DNA of 34,464 nucleotides from Pseudomonas sp. SST3. GTDB taxonomy: Bacteria > Pseudomonadota > Gammaproteobacteria > Pseudomonadales > Pseudomonadaceae. Made by a program: the position numbers and the translations under genes. Below are positions 17,745 through 27,976 of this stretch, one piece after another (positions within the stretch are counted from its first letter, which is position 1; each line of letters begins with the position of its first letter). The stretch spans positions 1 through 34,464 of the forward strand of contig NZ_QORI02000032.1 of assembly GCF_003325755.1 (NCBI RefSeq), given 5' to 3'. Below the pieces are notes generated by a model. The model was not told the origin of the DNA. It was given only the letters and a program-made list of their open reading frames with translations, and ran no database searches.

Positions 17745-18592
17745 AAGAGAGGTTTCCGTGCATTGGTGCTCGAAAGCGCCGTGCTGACCCGGGCGAAATG
17801 GGCTTCTGTCGTTTCACGCTCGGCCGGCACCCATGCCGGGTGCCCCGCAAGTGCAGGGTCGAGTTGGTGGTACAACAAGAAATGCAGCTGGTCTTCTGAA
17901 TGCCAATTCCAGCGTCTGGCCTTTTCGAGTTGATGATCCAGCCAGTCCGTTAGCAGGCGAGTCTCGGCCAGATCCGCGGTGGCCTTTGAATGGTTCTGCC
18001 ACAGCCAGAGCTCAAGATTGTGTCGCTTGATATGGTGCTGCACGGTTTCCGGTTCGGCTATCGCCACCCATGGTGTGTCGAACGGTGCAGGGTACTGGTT
18101 AGGCCGCGGATTATCGAAGCGCTGCCAGCATTGGCCATCCCAACACAGCGCGCTGCTTAGAGGGCCGAGCAAAAGTGGGCGCTGGGATTCATCCATCATG
18201 CGTAGATGGTGCGCAATGACGTGGCTGTCCTGAAAGCGGTAAAGCGAGCGCTGCCCCTGTTCTTCGATCAGCATCCGGTCTCGCCAATGCTGGGTTAAGA
18301 GGGCCAGGTCGAAATTCTCAGCGCTTGCAAGCCAACCCCAGTTCTGTTCGGGAAAGTCGAGCAGCGACTGTATCTGCGCTGGATTCGATTCGCTTAACAC
18401 CACCAGCCAGGGCCCGACTTCCGCCATCTCCGCAACGACGGTGTTCTGATAAAGATTGACGTAGTGCTGCATCAGGTCAGACGCAAACAGCCCCTGGATC
18501 GGGTTGGGCTCTGCCAAACTGTCCAAAATGAGCAGTAGCTGCCGCTGCTCAGCCTGTTGCTCGTCGAACCAATCATGGACTGAATCGTTCAT
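17741..18592 (-). CDS. DUF4123 effector adaptor/chaperone (Tap/TEC-like)
   Basis: Adaptor that loads an effector onto its cognate VgrG; named Tap-1/TEC in V. cholerae. 283 residues from the ATG that overlaps the vgrG2 stop (ATGA); seven further upstream codons are not needed. DUF4123 character: an N-terminal LLILDSLAEPN stretch, WLVVLSESNP, LASAENFDLALLTQHWRDRMLI, then HHLRMMDESQRPLLLGPLSS and the C-terminal helical part. Position between vgrG2 and the lipase pair is the standard arrangement for this adaptor family, so its likely client is the lipase at 14860-16994. Confidence 0.88.
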   Translation of the reverse strand: MNDSVHDWFDEQQAEQRQLLLILDSLAEPNPIQGLFASDLMQHYVNLYQNTVVAEMAEVGPWLVVLSESNPAQIQSLLDFPEQNWGWLASAENFDLALLTQHWRDRMLIEEQGQRSLYRFQDSHVIAHHLRMMDESQRPLLLGPLSSALCWDGQCWQRFDNPRPNQYPAPFDTPWVAIAEPETVQHHIKRHNLELWLWQNHSKATADLAETRLLTDWLDHQLEKARRWNWHSEDQLHFLLYHQLDPALAGHPAWVPAERETTEAHFARVSTALSSTNARKPLL

Positions 18593-20661
18593 CGAGAAGC
18601 TTCCACTTGGCACAATCCATCCCTACATGCTTCGCAAATCGGGCAGCGACTTGCCCCGATCTGCCTGGCCTTGCGGGCCATTTGCAGCTGGGTATTAGCC
18701 AACGCCAGTTTTGGCTTCGCACCGGCCTTGTCATTGTCGGCTGCCCAAGGAATCACCGGAGCCAGAATGCTCAGCCCTGAACCTTTGCCAGGTGCCCCAC
18801 CGGAATTCATCTTGATGGTCGCGCCATTAAGGGTAACGCCGCTCGGATCCAGCTTGAGGAAACTGCCGCCTCCTGACGCGGTGAGCTCCATGCCGGCGTC
18901 GATAACGACTTTGCTGCCGGCGTAGTAGTGGATTTCGTTGCCCGCCTCGACGAATTGCCCGGTGCCAATCTTCACGTGCTGGGTATTGCCAACAGTGAGG
19001 TGGTCGTTGGTGCGGACCTCCGTCTTGCGATCGGCATGGGTGGTGCGGTGTTCCTCCGCCTTGAGCTCGCTGTAGCTGTTGCCTTCCACCGTGTCGTGGC
19101 GCTCGTGGCCGACGCGGATCTTCTGATCGTGCTCGATATTCTCGTCCCAGTCGCGCTGGGCGTGGACGTAGATCTGCTCGGCGCCCTTACGGTCTTCGAT
19201 GCGCAGTTCGTTGTAGCCGTCGCCGCCCGGTGAGCTCAGTGTTTTGAAGACGCTGCGGGTTTTGTTCGCTGGCAGGTCGTAGGGGACGACATGCTCCTTG
19301 TGGTAAAGGCAGCCGGTGACCAGTGGCTGATCAGGGTCGCCTTCGAGGAAGGTCACCAGCACTTCCATCCCAACGCGGGGGATAGCGATGCCGCCGTAAC
19401 GATTCCCCGCCCAGCTTGAGCTGACGCGCAGCCAGCAGCTGGTCTTGTCGTCTGCCTGGCCCTGGCGGTCCCAGTGGAACTGGACCTTTACGCGGCCGTA
19501 CTCGTCGCAGTGGATTTCTTCACCGGCAGGGCCTGTGACGACGGCGGTCTGGCTGCCGAGCAACTTGGGCTTGGGATGCGTCAGCGCCGGGCGAAAGGGG
19601 ATGTCCCAGGGCGTGGCGGTGAAGTGGTTGCGGTAGCCCTGTGTGAAATCCGTGCCGTTCGCCGGTTGCGAGACTGACTCTTCCAGCACCTGCGGCTGTT
19701 TACCTTCGTGGAAAATTTCGTTGAGTAGCCAGAGCTGGTTCCAGTCGCCGCGTGGGTGCTCGCTTAGGGCGAGGAAGTGCCCTGTGACCAGCCGGGGCTG
19801 ATCGCTTTCGCCGTGGGCCAGTTCATAGTCGCGGCGGTGGCGTTCCAGGGCGCGTTGCGACAGGTGCTTGCCACGTGCGCGTTCGGTGAATCGGCCAGGG
19901 TAGTCGTAGTCTTCCAGGTCTGGCTGGAACTCGCTCTGGAAGGTGCCTTCCATTGTCAGGCGCGGTTTCTCGAAGTCGTAGTCGCGGCGGGTAACGCGGC
20001 TGGTGCGGGTTTCCATGCGCAGGCCGAAACGCTTGATCACCGGCCTGTCAGCGACCAGACCGGAATCCTGCTGATAAACGACCGGCGCGAGCTTGGGAAA
20101 CCCCGTCTGGTCGTCGCCGAAGACCAGCACATGGCCCGAGGCGCTGTGCTGGAAGTGGTAGTGAATGCCTTCTTCCTCACACAGGCGCTGAACGAAATGC
20201 AGGTCGGTCTCGTCGTGCTGCACGCAATAGTCGCGCTCGGGGTACACCGAACCGAGCCCGAAGCGAAAGGCATTGGCCTGGATGCCATGCTCTTCGAGCA
20301 CCTGGGCGATGATCTTCTCCACCGTGAGGTGCTGAAAGATGCGCTGGTTAGTGCGATGTGCCAGATAGGCTAGCTGCGGGCGCAGGGTGATCTGATAGCG
20401 CGTCAGACGCTTGCCGGAGTCGCCCTGGGCGACGCGGTAGATCAGGCCATGGATGCCGTTACCGGCCGGCGAGAGCGCCAGAAAGGCCGGCTGGTGCAGC
20501 AGGCTTTCCAGGTCGAGATCGGGGCGTTCGCTGACCAGTTCAAGATCGAAGGCGAAGGGTTGTGAGAGCGCCTCACGGCCTTTGAATTCGAGCACCTGTA
20601 GGTCATGGTCGGCGCCTTCGATAGCGAGGCTGAAATGGATGTTGTTGGCCGGGTTGAACAT
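18589..20661 (-). CDS. vgrG: VgrG spike protein with cysteine-rich tail (vgrG2)
   Basis: T6SS spike, 690 residues. The core is closely similar to vgrG1: MFNPANNIHFSL start, LCEEEGIHYHFQH, HCDEYGRVKVQFHWDRQ, FLEGDPDQPLVTG and the repetitive needle. It diverges after about residue 560. The C-terminus ends with CPICEACRDGLC, four cysteines at 673, 676, 679 and 684 (C-x2-C-x2-C-x4-C), which vgrG1 lacks. The tail is a plausible contact for the adaptor or effector encoded directly downstream. It follows the sigma-54 activator by 15 bp and overlaps the adaptor gene by 4 bp. The core homology to vgrG1 gives a direct repeat of about 1.7 kb. Confidence 0.94.
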   Translation of the reverse strand: MFNPANNIHFSLAIEGADHDLQVLEFKGREALSQPFAFDLELVSERPDLDLESLLHQPAFLALSPAGNGIHGLIYRVAQGDSGKRLTRYQITLRPQLAYLAHRTNQRIFQHLTVEKIIAQVLEEHGIQANAFRFGLGSVYPERDYCVQHDETDLHFVQRLCEEEGIHYHFQHSASGHVLVFGDDQTGFPKLAPVVYQQDSGLVADRPVIKRFGLRMETRTSRVTRRDYDFEKPRLTMEGTFQSEFQPDLEDYDYPGRFTERARGKHLSQRALERHRRDYELAHGESDQPRLVTGHFLALSEHPRGDWNQLWLLNEIFHEGKQPQVLEESVSQPANGTDFTQGYRNHFTATPWDIPFRPALTHPKPKLLGSQTAVVTGPAGEEIHCDEYGRVKVQFHWDRQGQADDKTSCWLRVSSSWAGNRYGGIAIPRVGMEVLVTFLEGDPDQPLVTGCLYHKEHVVPYDLPANKTRSVFKTLSSPGGDGYNELRIEDRKGAEQIYVHAQRDWDENIEHDQKIRVGHERHDTVEGNSYSELKAEEHRTTHADRKTEVRTNDHLTVGNTQHVKIGTGQFVEAGNEIHYYAGSKVVIDAGMELTASGGGSFLKLDPSGVTLNGATIKMNSGGAPGKGSGLSILAPVIPWAADNDKAGAKPKLALANTQLQMARKARQIGASRCPICEACRDGLCQVEASR

Positions 20662-20676
20662 GTCTTCGGTCCATCC

Positions 20677-22179
<1,503 letters not shown>

Positions 22180-22189
22180 TGACGGGACC

Positions 22190-24790
22190 TTAAGCGAACT
22201 CACAAACCACCGCCCCATTGCCGTCGAGGGTTGCGTGCACACGTTGCAATGTCTTGCCACCCGCCATGGCGCCTAGCAGGCGATCGACGACCTGCGGCTG
22301 CAAGTGCTGGTCGATCAGATGGTCGATCAGACGCGCACCGCTGTCGCTGTGAGTGCAGCGCTCGGCCAGGTTCTCGACCAGCGCTTCGCAGTGGCTGAAT
22401 TGCAACTGACGCCGCGCTAGGCGCTCGCCGAAGCGCGACAGTTTGAGCGCCACCAGTTCGTTGAGCACTTCCCCCTGGATCGGGTAATAAGGCACCACAC
22501 GCATGCGCGCGAGCAGTGCGGGTTTGAAGTGCTGAGTCAGCGCCGGGCGGATGGCCAGCTCCAAATCCTCGGTTGCCGGGCGCTGGCCGCCCTGGCAGAG
22601 GCTGGCGATACGGTCGCTGGCGAGATTACTGGTCATTAGGATCAGGGTGTTGCGGAAGTTGATCTCGCGCCCCTCGCCGTCATTGGCCACACCCTTGTCG
22701 AAGATCTGATAGAAGACGTTCATCACGTCCGGATCGGCCTTTTCGACTTCATCGAGGAGCACCACCGAGTACGGCTTCTGCCGAACGGCCTCGGTCAGCA
22801 TGCCGCCCTCGCCGTAACCTACGTAGCCCGGTGGTGCGCCGATCAGGCGGGACACGGTGTGTTTTTCCTGGAACTCGGACATGTTGATGGTGGTGAGGAA
22901 ACGCTCGCCGCCATAGAGCAGATCCGCCAGGGCCAGCGCGGTTTCGGTCTTGCCAACGCCGCTTGGGCCGACCAGTAGGAAAACGCCAACAGGCGCATCG
23001 GGCTTGTTCAGCCCGGCCGCGGTGGCGCGCATCGAGCGGTCGAGCGCATCGATCGCTTGCTCCTGGCCCTGTACTCGCTGGCGAAGATCGCTCGCGAAGC
23101 TGAGCACCTTGCTGTTGTGTTCACGGGCGAGCTGAGAGAGTGGCACGCCGGTCCAGTGGCTGATCACTTCCGCCACCAGACGAGGGCAGACCTCGAAACT
23201 CACCAGCCGCTCGGCCGCTTGGGCGCTGGCGAGCTCGACCTGAAGATCACGCAGTTCGGCTTCAAGCTGCTCGAGGTCCGGGTGCGCTTCATTCTCGGAT
23301 TGGGCAGACGGGGCCAGGCGCGCGGCAGCGCATTGCTTGCGAAGCTCCAGCAGGCGTTCGGCCAGTGTGCGTTGCGTAGACCAGCGTGTTTCCAGCTGCT
23401 CCAGTTCAGCGCGAGCAGCCGCCAGGCAGGTCTCGAGCGCATCCAGTATTTCGGTGTCAATGTGCAGGCCTGCGGCGAGGTCGCGGCGCAGCGCGACTCC
23501 CTGGCGCTCGCCCTCGGCGATTTCACCGCGCAGGCGTTCCAGCGCTTCAGGGGCCGCGGCGAGACTGATGCGCACTCGAGCACAGGCCGTGTCGAGTACG
23601 TCCACAGCCTTGTCCGGTAGCTGGCGCCCGGCGAGGTAGCGGGCTGACAACTCGGCAGCGGCCACGACGGCGTCGTCGCGCAGGTAGATGCCGTGGCTCT
23701 TTTCGTACACCGGCGCGAGGCCGCGCAGGATGGTTACCGCTTCGTCGACGGTGGGCTCGAGCAGTTGGACCGGTTGAAAACGGCGGGCGAGGGCAGGGTC
23801 CTTCTCGAAGTACTTTTTGTATTCGCTCCAGGTGGTGGCGGCGATGGTGCGCAATTCGCCACGCGCCAGCGCCGGCTTGAGCAGGTTGGCGGCGTCGCCA
23901 CTGCCAGCCTGGCCGCCGGCGCCGATCAGAGTGTGGGCTTCATCGATGAACAGGATAATCGGCTTGGGTGAGGCTTTGACTTCGTCGATCACGCCCTGCA
24001 AGCGACGTTCGAACTCCCCTTTGACGCTGGCGCCGGCCTGCAGCAAACCGAGGTCCAGGCACAGCAGCTCGACGCCCTTGAGCGCTTCGGGCACTTCGCC
24101 AGTGGCGATGCGCAGGGCAAGGCCTTCGACGATGGCAGTCTTGCCCACGCCGGCTTCGCCAACCACGATCGGGTTGCTTTTGCGACGGCGCGCGAGGATG
24201 TCGATCATCTGGCGGATGGCAGCGTCGCGGCATAGCACCGGGTCGAGTTTGCCGTCCCGGGCCTGCTGAGTGAAGTTGTGCGTGAAGCGCGACAGGTTGG
24301 ACTCGCCTGCTGGCGTTGCCTTGCCCGGTGCGGAAACTGGCTGCTGGGCCAGCGCGAACTCGCGCAGGCGTTCGGCGTTCAGACGAGCCAGCAGCGGCTG
24401 GTAATGGCTACCGGCGTAGCGCATCGGGTTGCGCAACAGCGCCAGGATCAGTGCGGCCTGGTCGATCTGGCTCTGACCGAGTTCGAGGTTGCCTACCAGC
24501 AAGGCATCCTGCAGCCATTGCACCAGTTCGGCGGAGAACACCGGATTGCGTGATTCGCTGTGCTCGCCGCGGGGCTGCAGCGCCTGGGCGAGGGCTCCCG
24601 CGTCGACATCGGCGTCCTGCAGGGCTCGCATAAGCAAGCCTTCGGGCCGCTCCAGCAGGCCCAGCAGCAGGTCTTCGACGAGGATCTTGCTGCCGCCACG
24701 CACCACACAGCGCTCGGCTGCAGCTTCGAGGTCGCGCTTGGTCTCGGCATCGAGTGCCTGGACCAGTTGTTGTAGGTCTACGTTGATCAT
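22190..24790 (-). CDS. clpV: T6SS AAA+ ATPase ClpV (TssH)
   Basis: Hexameric unfoldase that disassembles contracted TssB/TssC sheath. 866 residues. An N-terminal Clp-N-like domain (1-145); first ATPase ring with Walker A GEAGVGKT (211-218) and Walker B ILFIDEAH (279-286); a coiled middle domain (about 415-525); second ring with GPSGVGKT (608-615) and VVLLDEVEKA (676-685). The pore-loop region includes GYVGYGEGG. The ATG has AAGGA 7 nt upstream, overlapping the end of tssG. All catalytic motifs are intact. Confidence 0.96.
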   Translation of the reverse strand: MINVDLQQLVQALDAETKRDLEAAAERCVVRGGSKILVEDLLLGLLERPEGLLMRALQDADVDAGALAQALQPRGEHSESRNPVFSAELVQWLQDALLVGNLELGQSQIDQAALILALLRNPMRYAGSHYQPLLARLNAERLREFALAQQPVSAPGKATPAGESNLSRFTHNFTQQARDGKLDPVLCRDAAIRQMIDILARRRKSNPIVVGEAGVGKTAIVEGLALRIATGEVPEALKGVELLCLDLGLLQAGASVKGEFERRLQGVIDEVKASPKPIILFIDEAHTLIGAGGQAGSGDAANLLKPALARGELRTIAATTWSEYKKYFEKDPALARRFQPVQLLEPTVDEAVTILRGLAPVYEKSHGIYLRDDAVVAAAELSARYLAGRQLPDKAVDVLDTACARVRISLAAAPEALERLRGEIAEGERQGVALRRDLAAGLHIDTEILDALETCLAAARAELEQLETRWSTQRTLAERLLELRKQCAAARLAPSAQSENEAHPDLEQLEAELRDLQVELASAQAAERLVSFEVCPRLVAEVISHWTGVPLSQLAREHNSKVLSFASDLRQRVQGQEQAIDALDRSMRATAAGLNKPDAPVGVFLLVGPSGVGKTETALALADLLYGGERFLTTINMSEFQEKHTVSRLIGAPPGYVGYGEGGMLTEAVRQKPYSVVLLDEVEKADPDVMNVFYQIFDKGVANDGEGREINFRNTLILMTSNLASDRIASLCQGGQRPATEDLELAIRPALTQHFKPALLARMRVVPYYPIQGEVLNELVALKLSRFGERLARRQLQFSHCEALVENLAERCTHSDSGARLIDHLIDQHLQPQVVDRLLGAMAGGKTLQRVHATLDGNGAVVCEFA

Positions 24791-24800
24791 TTCATCGTCC

Positions 24801-25808
24801 TTAATGAGTCTGGCTGCCCAGGGTGACCATGCCGTCGGCGCGTTCGCTACCGAGCCAACTGGTCCAGCCGAGGCGGCAGGGGTTTTCGGCGCCGATGCGC
24901 ATTTCGCGGATTTCGTCGCGACGCAGCTCCAGGCGAATGTCGTAGTCGAGTGGATCGCGCAGGGTGAAGCGCACCAGGGCGCACAGCGGCTGGTAGCCGT
25001 TGCCCACGGGCAGGAATTCGTGGAATCGGTCCCAGCTCAGCTGGCGGATGTGGATACGGAATTTGCCGCCGCGATCGCGTACCCGTTCGCCGAGTACCAG
25101 GCTCTCGCCGAGTTGGCTGTTGGCGCGGCCGAGACGATTCTGTTGCTCAGCGAGAATTTCGACCTGACGCTCCAGACACTGCTCGATGCGCAAGTCGGCG
25201 TGTTTGAAGTAGTAGCGCAGCACCGATTCGATCAAGGCGGCCGAGTGCGCGCGCAGGCTTAGCAGGCCCAGATACGGAAGCAGGCGCTTCCAGTTGAGCT
25301 CTGAAGCGGCGCGGATTTGTTCGCCTTCGAGCCCGATCAGGGCAAACAGCTGCTCGGAGAGCGGATCGCGTGCGCCACTGGTGAAGCGGGCTCGGTAGCG
25401 GTATTTCTGCCAGATCGGCAGCATCAGGCGCTGCAGGCGGTTGTTGAACAGGTCGAGAAACTCACGCGTCGGATTCCCCTCGGCGCTGTCGCCAAGGGCC
25501 TGCTCGCCGTAGAAGGCGGGTAGGGGCGATCCGGCACCAAACAGGCTGATCAAGTTGATGCGCAGCCGCGCACGCAGCTCGCCGTGTTCCTGGAAGAACT
25601 CGACGCGATCAACGTCGCTGCCGGGAAAGCCCAGGCTCGGGTTGGCCTGAAACTCGAGATGCTCATAGAGCGACTCTTCATCCAGTTCAGGATGCGCGGC
25701 TTTGAGACGGTCCATCACCAGTAGCACACCCTGGAACAGGCTGTACTCGCGGATGCCCCGGCTGATCCGGTTCAAAGCAGCGGCTGCTGCCCCATACGTG
25801 GCGTCCAT
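24801..25808 (-). CDS. tssG: T6SS baseplate protein TssG
   Basis: Baseplate wedge protein that pairs with TssF. 335 residues starting MDATYGAAAAALNRI, with the typical early motif FQGVLLVMDRLKAAHP and then FQANPSLGFPGSDV and LISLFGAGSPLPAFYGE. The start overlaps the end of tssF by 37 bp and has GGGAGAG 8 nt upstream, indicating coupling of the two wedge subunits. Confidence 0.94.
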   Translation of the reverse strand: MDATYGAAAAALNRISRGIREYSLFQGVLLVMDRLKAAHPELDEESLYEHLEFQANPSLGFPGSDVDRVEFFQEHGELRARLRINLISLFGAGSPLPAFYGEQALGDSAEGNPTREFLDLFNNRLQRLMLPIWQKYRYRARFTSGARDPLSEQLFALIGLEGEQIRAASELNWKRLLPYLGLLSLRAHSAALIESVLRYYFKHADLRIEQCLERQVEILAEQQNRLGRANSQLGESLVLGERVRDRGGKFRIHIRQLSWDRFHEFLPVGNGYQPLCALVRFTLRDPLDYDIRLELRRDEIREMRIGAENPCRLGWTSWLGSERADGMVTLGSQTH

Positions 25809-27562
25809 TGGTACATCTCTCCCTGTGTGCTCTTGACGCGCAGCTCGTGATACGAGTTGAGGCTTGCGTACAGCGCAAAGAATTCATTGAGTACCGAAGC
25901 AAAGAGGAACAGATCCCCCTCGCCCAGATAACCCTCGGGGTCCATCACCAGCTCCGTACGGACGCCGCGCACCGGCAAGCCCCGGTGCAGGCGGTCGACG
26001 TGCTGGTGCCCGATCTGCTTTAGGCCGCCGAGCAGTCGCTTGCTGACCTTCTCGGCGTGCTGGTCGTAGTAGCGCGGCAGGTCATAGGTTTCGAGGATCA
26101 CCTTGAGCGCCTCGACATTGGCCAGCGACAGGTAGTTGAGCGACATGTTGCTGATCAACTTCCAAAGGAAGTCGCGGTGCAGCGGCGGCGCGTAGCTCGG
26201 CGTCACGGCGCTGATGTTGCGAAAGGTCAGGAACTCCGGCGTGTCTTCGCTGGGCAGACAGATATCGCCCAGGCGCAGCTGGCGCGGCAGGTTCTGGTTG
26301 GTACAGGTCAGCTCGATGGACAGCGTCTCGTGCTGGTCGAGGTTGCGCAGGCCAAAGCTGAGGTAAGTCTCAAGGCCGTCTCCAAGCATCGACGGTTGCT
26401 GGCGCACGCTGTAATGCGGGCGCGCAATGGGGACATCGAAGCTAGGGTCATGCTCGAAGGATTCGAACGGCACGTATTCTTCGTAGCCCATGCCGCCGGG
26501 CTTCCAACCGGTGACGCGATCGACCGAAAAGACGCCGCACTGGCTGCTGTCGAGCTCCGAAGGCATTAACAGATACTGGTCTTGCTTGCCGTCCAGGCGA
26601 ATCGGGATGGCGTCGTGCTCGAACAAGTTGACCACCGGCGTGCAGTACAGGCGCACGTTATCCAGCGTCGGGCGGATGCGCTGCACGCCAGCCTTGTGAA
26701 TGTCGAAGCGCAGCTCGAAGCCACGAGCCTGCTCCAGGACTTCTGGCGGCAGACGCTTGAGCGCGTCAAGACCCTGGAGGTCGACGAACAGGAATTTCTC
26801 CTGAAAGGCGAAGTACTCCTGCAGGTAGCGATAGCCCCGGAAGGTGTTGAGCGGGTAGGGGATGAGCGCCTGATCTTCGGCAAAGCCCACCGGCTGCAGC
26901 TTCGACTGATCGAGTTGCAGCGCCGGCAACGCCATACCGAAACCATCGGTGAACGGTTTGCCCTGAGCATCCAGCGCAACCAGTTGCACACCGTCGAGAT
27001 GACGCAAAAGGCTTAGGTAAAGCATCTGGCTGATGTAGCGCTCGCCAGCCAGGTGCAGGCGCAGCTGCTTGAGGTTCAACTCGCCCAGATGCCCGTCGGC
27101 GGTCATCTTCAGACGCAGGCTCAGCAGTGCACCGCCGCCCTTGACCGAATAGTCCAGCCCGTCGAGCGCCAGCGGTAAAACCTCGGTGGCGTAGGCGGTG
27201 CGAAAGCGGCAGGTCACGCCCTGAATCGGCTTGGATTCGACCGGCGTGTTGCGCGGCACCATTAGCGCAGGGCCGGGCCGTTTGAGCGGATCGAATTGCA
27301 ACATGCTAAACGCCGGCAGCGGGCGCATGTAGTTCGGCCACAATAGGTGCATCAAGGAATGCGTCAGCTCCGGCAGCTCGTCATCGAGCTTCTGGCGCAG
27401 CCGCCCGGTGAGAAAGGCGAAGCCTTCGAGCAGCCGCTCAACATCCGGATCGCGCCCGGCCTGACCGAGAAACGGCGCCAGCGCCGGGCTACGCTCGGCA
27501 AAGCGTTTGCCGAGTTGGCGCAGGGCGGTGAGCTCGCTCTGGTAGTAATGGTTAAAAGACAT
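25772..27562 (-). CDS. tssF: T6SS baseplate protein TssF
   Basis: Large wedge subunit of the T6SS baseplate. 596 residues; begins MSFNHYYQSELTALRQLGKRF, with ERSPALAPFLG, DPDVERLLEGFAFL and LLWPNYMRPLPAFSM, all characteristic of TssF. The C-terminal half includes FASVLNEFFALYASLNSYHEL. An AAGGAAG site lies 11 nt before the ATG. In most clusters tssF follows tssE directly; here the effector pair at 27590-29501 is inserted between them. Confidence 0.96.
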   Translation of the reverse strand: MSFNHYYQSELTALRQLGKRFAERSPALAPFLGQAGRDPDVERLLEGFAFLTGRLRQKLDDELPELTHSLMHLLWPNYMRPLPAFSMLQFDPLKRPGPALMVPRNTPVESKPIQGVTCRFRTAYATEVLPLALDGLDYSVKGGGALLSLRLKMTADGHLGELNLKQLRLHLAGERYISQMLYLSLLRHLDGVQLVALDAQGKPFTDGFGMALPALQLDQSKLQPVGFAEDQALIPYPLNTFRGYRYLQEYFAFQEKFLFVDLQGLDALKRLPPEVLEQARGFELRFDIHKAGVQRIRPTLDNVRLYCTPVVNLFEHDAIPIRLDGKQDQYLLMPSELDSSQCGVFSVDRVTGWKPGGMGYEEYVPFESFEHDPSFDVPIARPHYSVRQQPSMLGDGLETYLSFGLRNLDQHETLSIELTCTNQNLPRQLRLGDICLPSEDTPEFLTFRNISAVTPSYAPPLHRDFLWKLISNMSLNYLSLANVEALKVILETYDLPRYYDQHAEKVSKRLLGGLKQIGHQHVDRLHRGLPVRGVRTELVMDPEGYLGEGDLFLFASVLNEFFALYASLNSYHELRVKSTQGEMYQWTPRMGQQPLL

Positions 27563-27589
27563 TCGAAGCGCTCTTCCTTGGGCGTAGTG

Positions 27590-27976
27590 TCATGGACACA
27601 GGGCGGTGTCACGAATTTTCCAGGCGTGTATGGAGTTGCCTCTGCGTTCGTGATGCGAGCGTCCGAGCTGCGCAAGAAGCCCTGGTTTGTCGAGCGAAAG
27701 CGAATTGCCATTCGCGGTGATATCGAGGCGATAGGTATCAGGAACGCTATTTTCCAACTCATCATCGAAGGATATGTAGGACAGCACTTCGATGACTTCG
27801 CCAACTGCGACGCGCTTGTTCAATACGAACGGCTCTTTGGCGTTGGAATATTCATAAGCGGTGATATCGACGGGATAGCTGCAGAGATTTTCCAGGTCGG
27901 CGATAAACACCGTTTTCGATTGTGCTGTGCAACCTCCGAGAACGAACAGGGAAAGCAGGACGAGGTGCTTAGTCAT
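27590..27976 (-). CDS. Small lipoprotein, probable immunity protein for the PAAR effector
   Basis: 128 residues. N-terminal MTKHLVLLSLFVLGGC gives a signal peptide with lipobox LGGC (Cys16), so it should face the periplasm. The mature domain (about 110 residues, with LCSYPVDITAYEYS and a final ALCP) is predicted mostly beta by eye and is not a family I recognise. It overlaps the 3' end of the PAAR-effector gene by 8 bp, so the two are translationally coupled. Small size, export and coupling fit an immunity protein against a periplasm-acting toxin. Both genes are more AT-rich than the T6SS core by eye. Confidence 0.72.
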   Translation of the reverse strand: MTKHLVLLSLFVLGGCTAQSKTVFIADLENLCSYPVDITAYEYSNAKEPFVLNKRVAVGEVIEVLSYISFDDELENSVPDTYRLDITANGNSLSLDKPGLLAQLGRSHHERRGNSIHAWKIRDTALCP

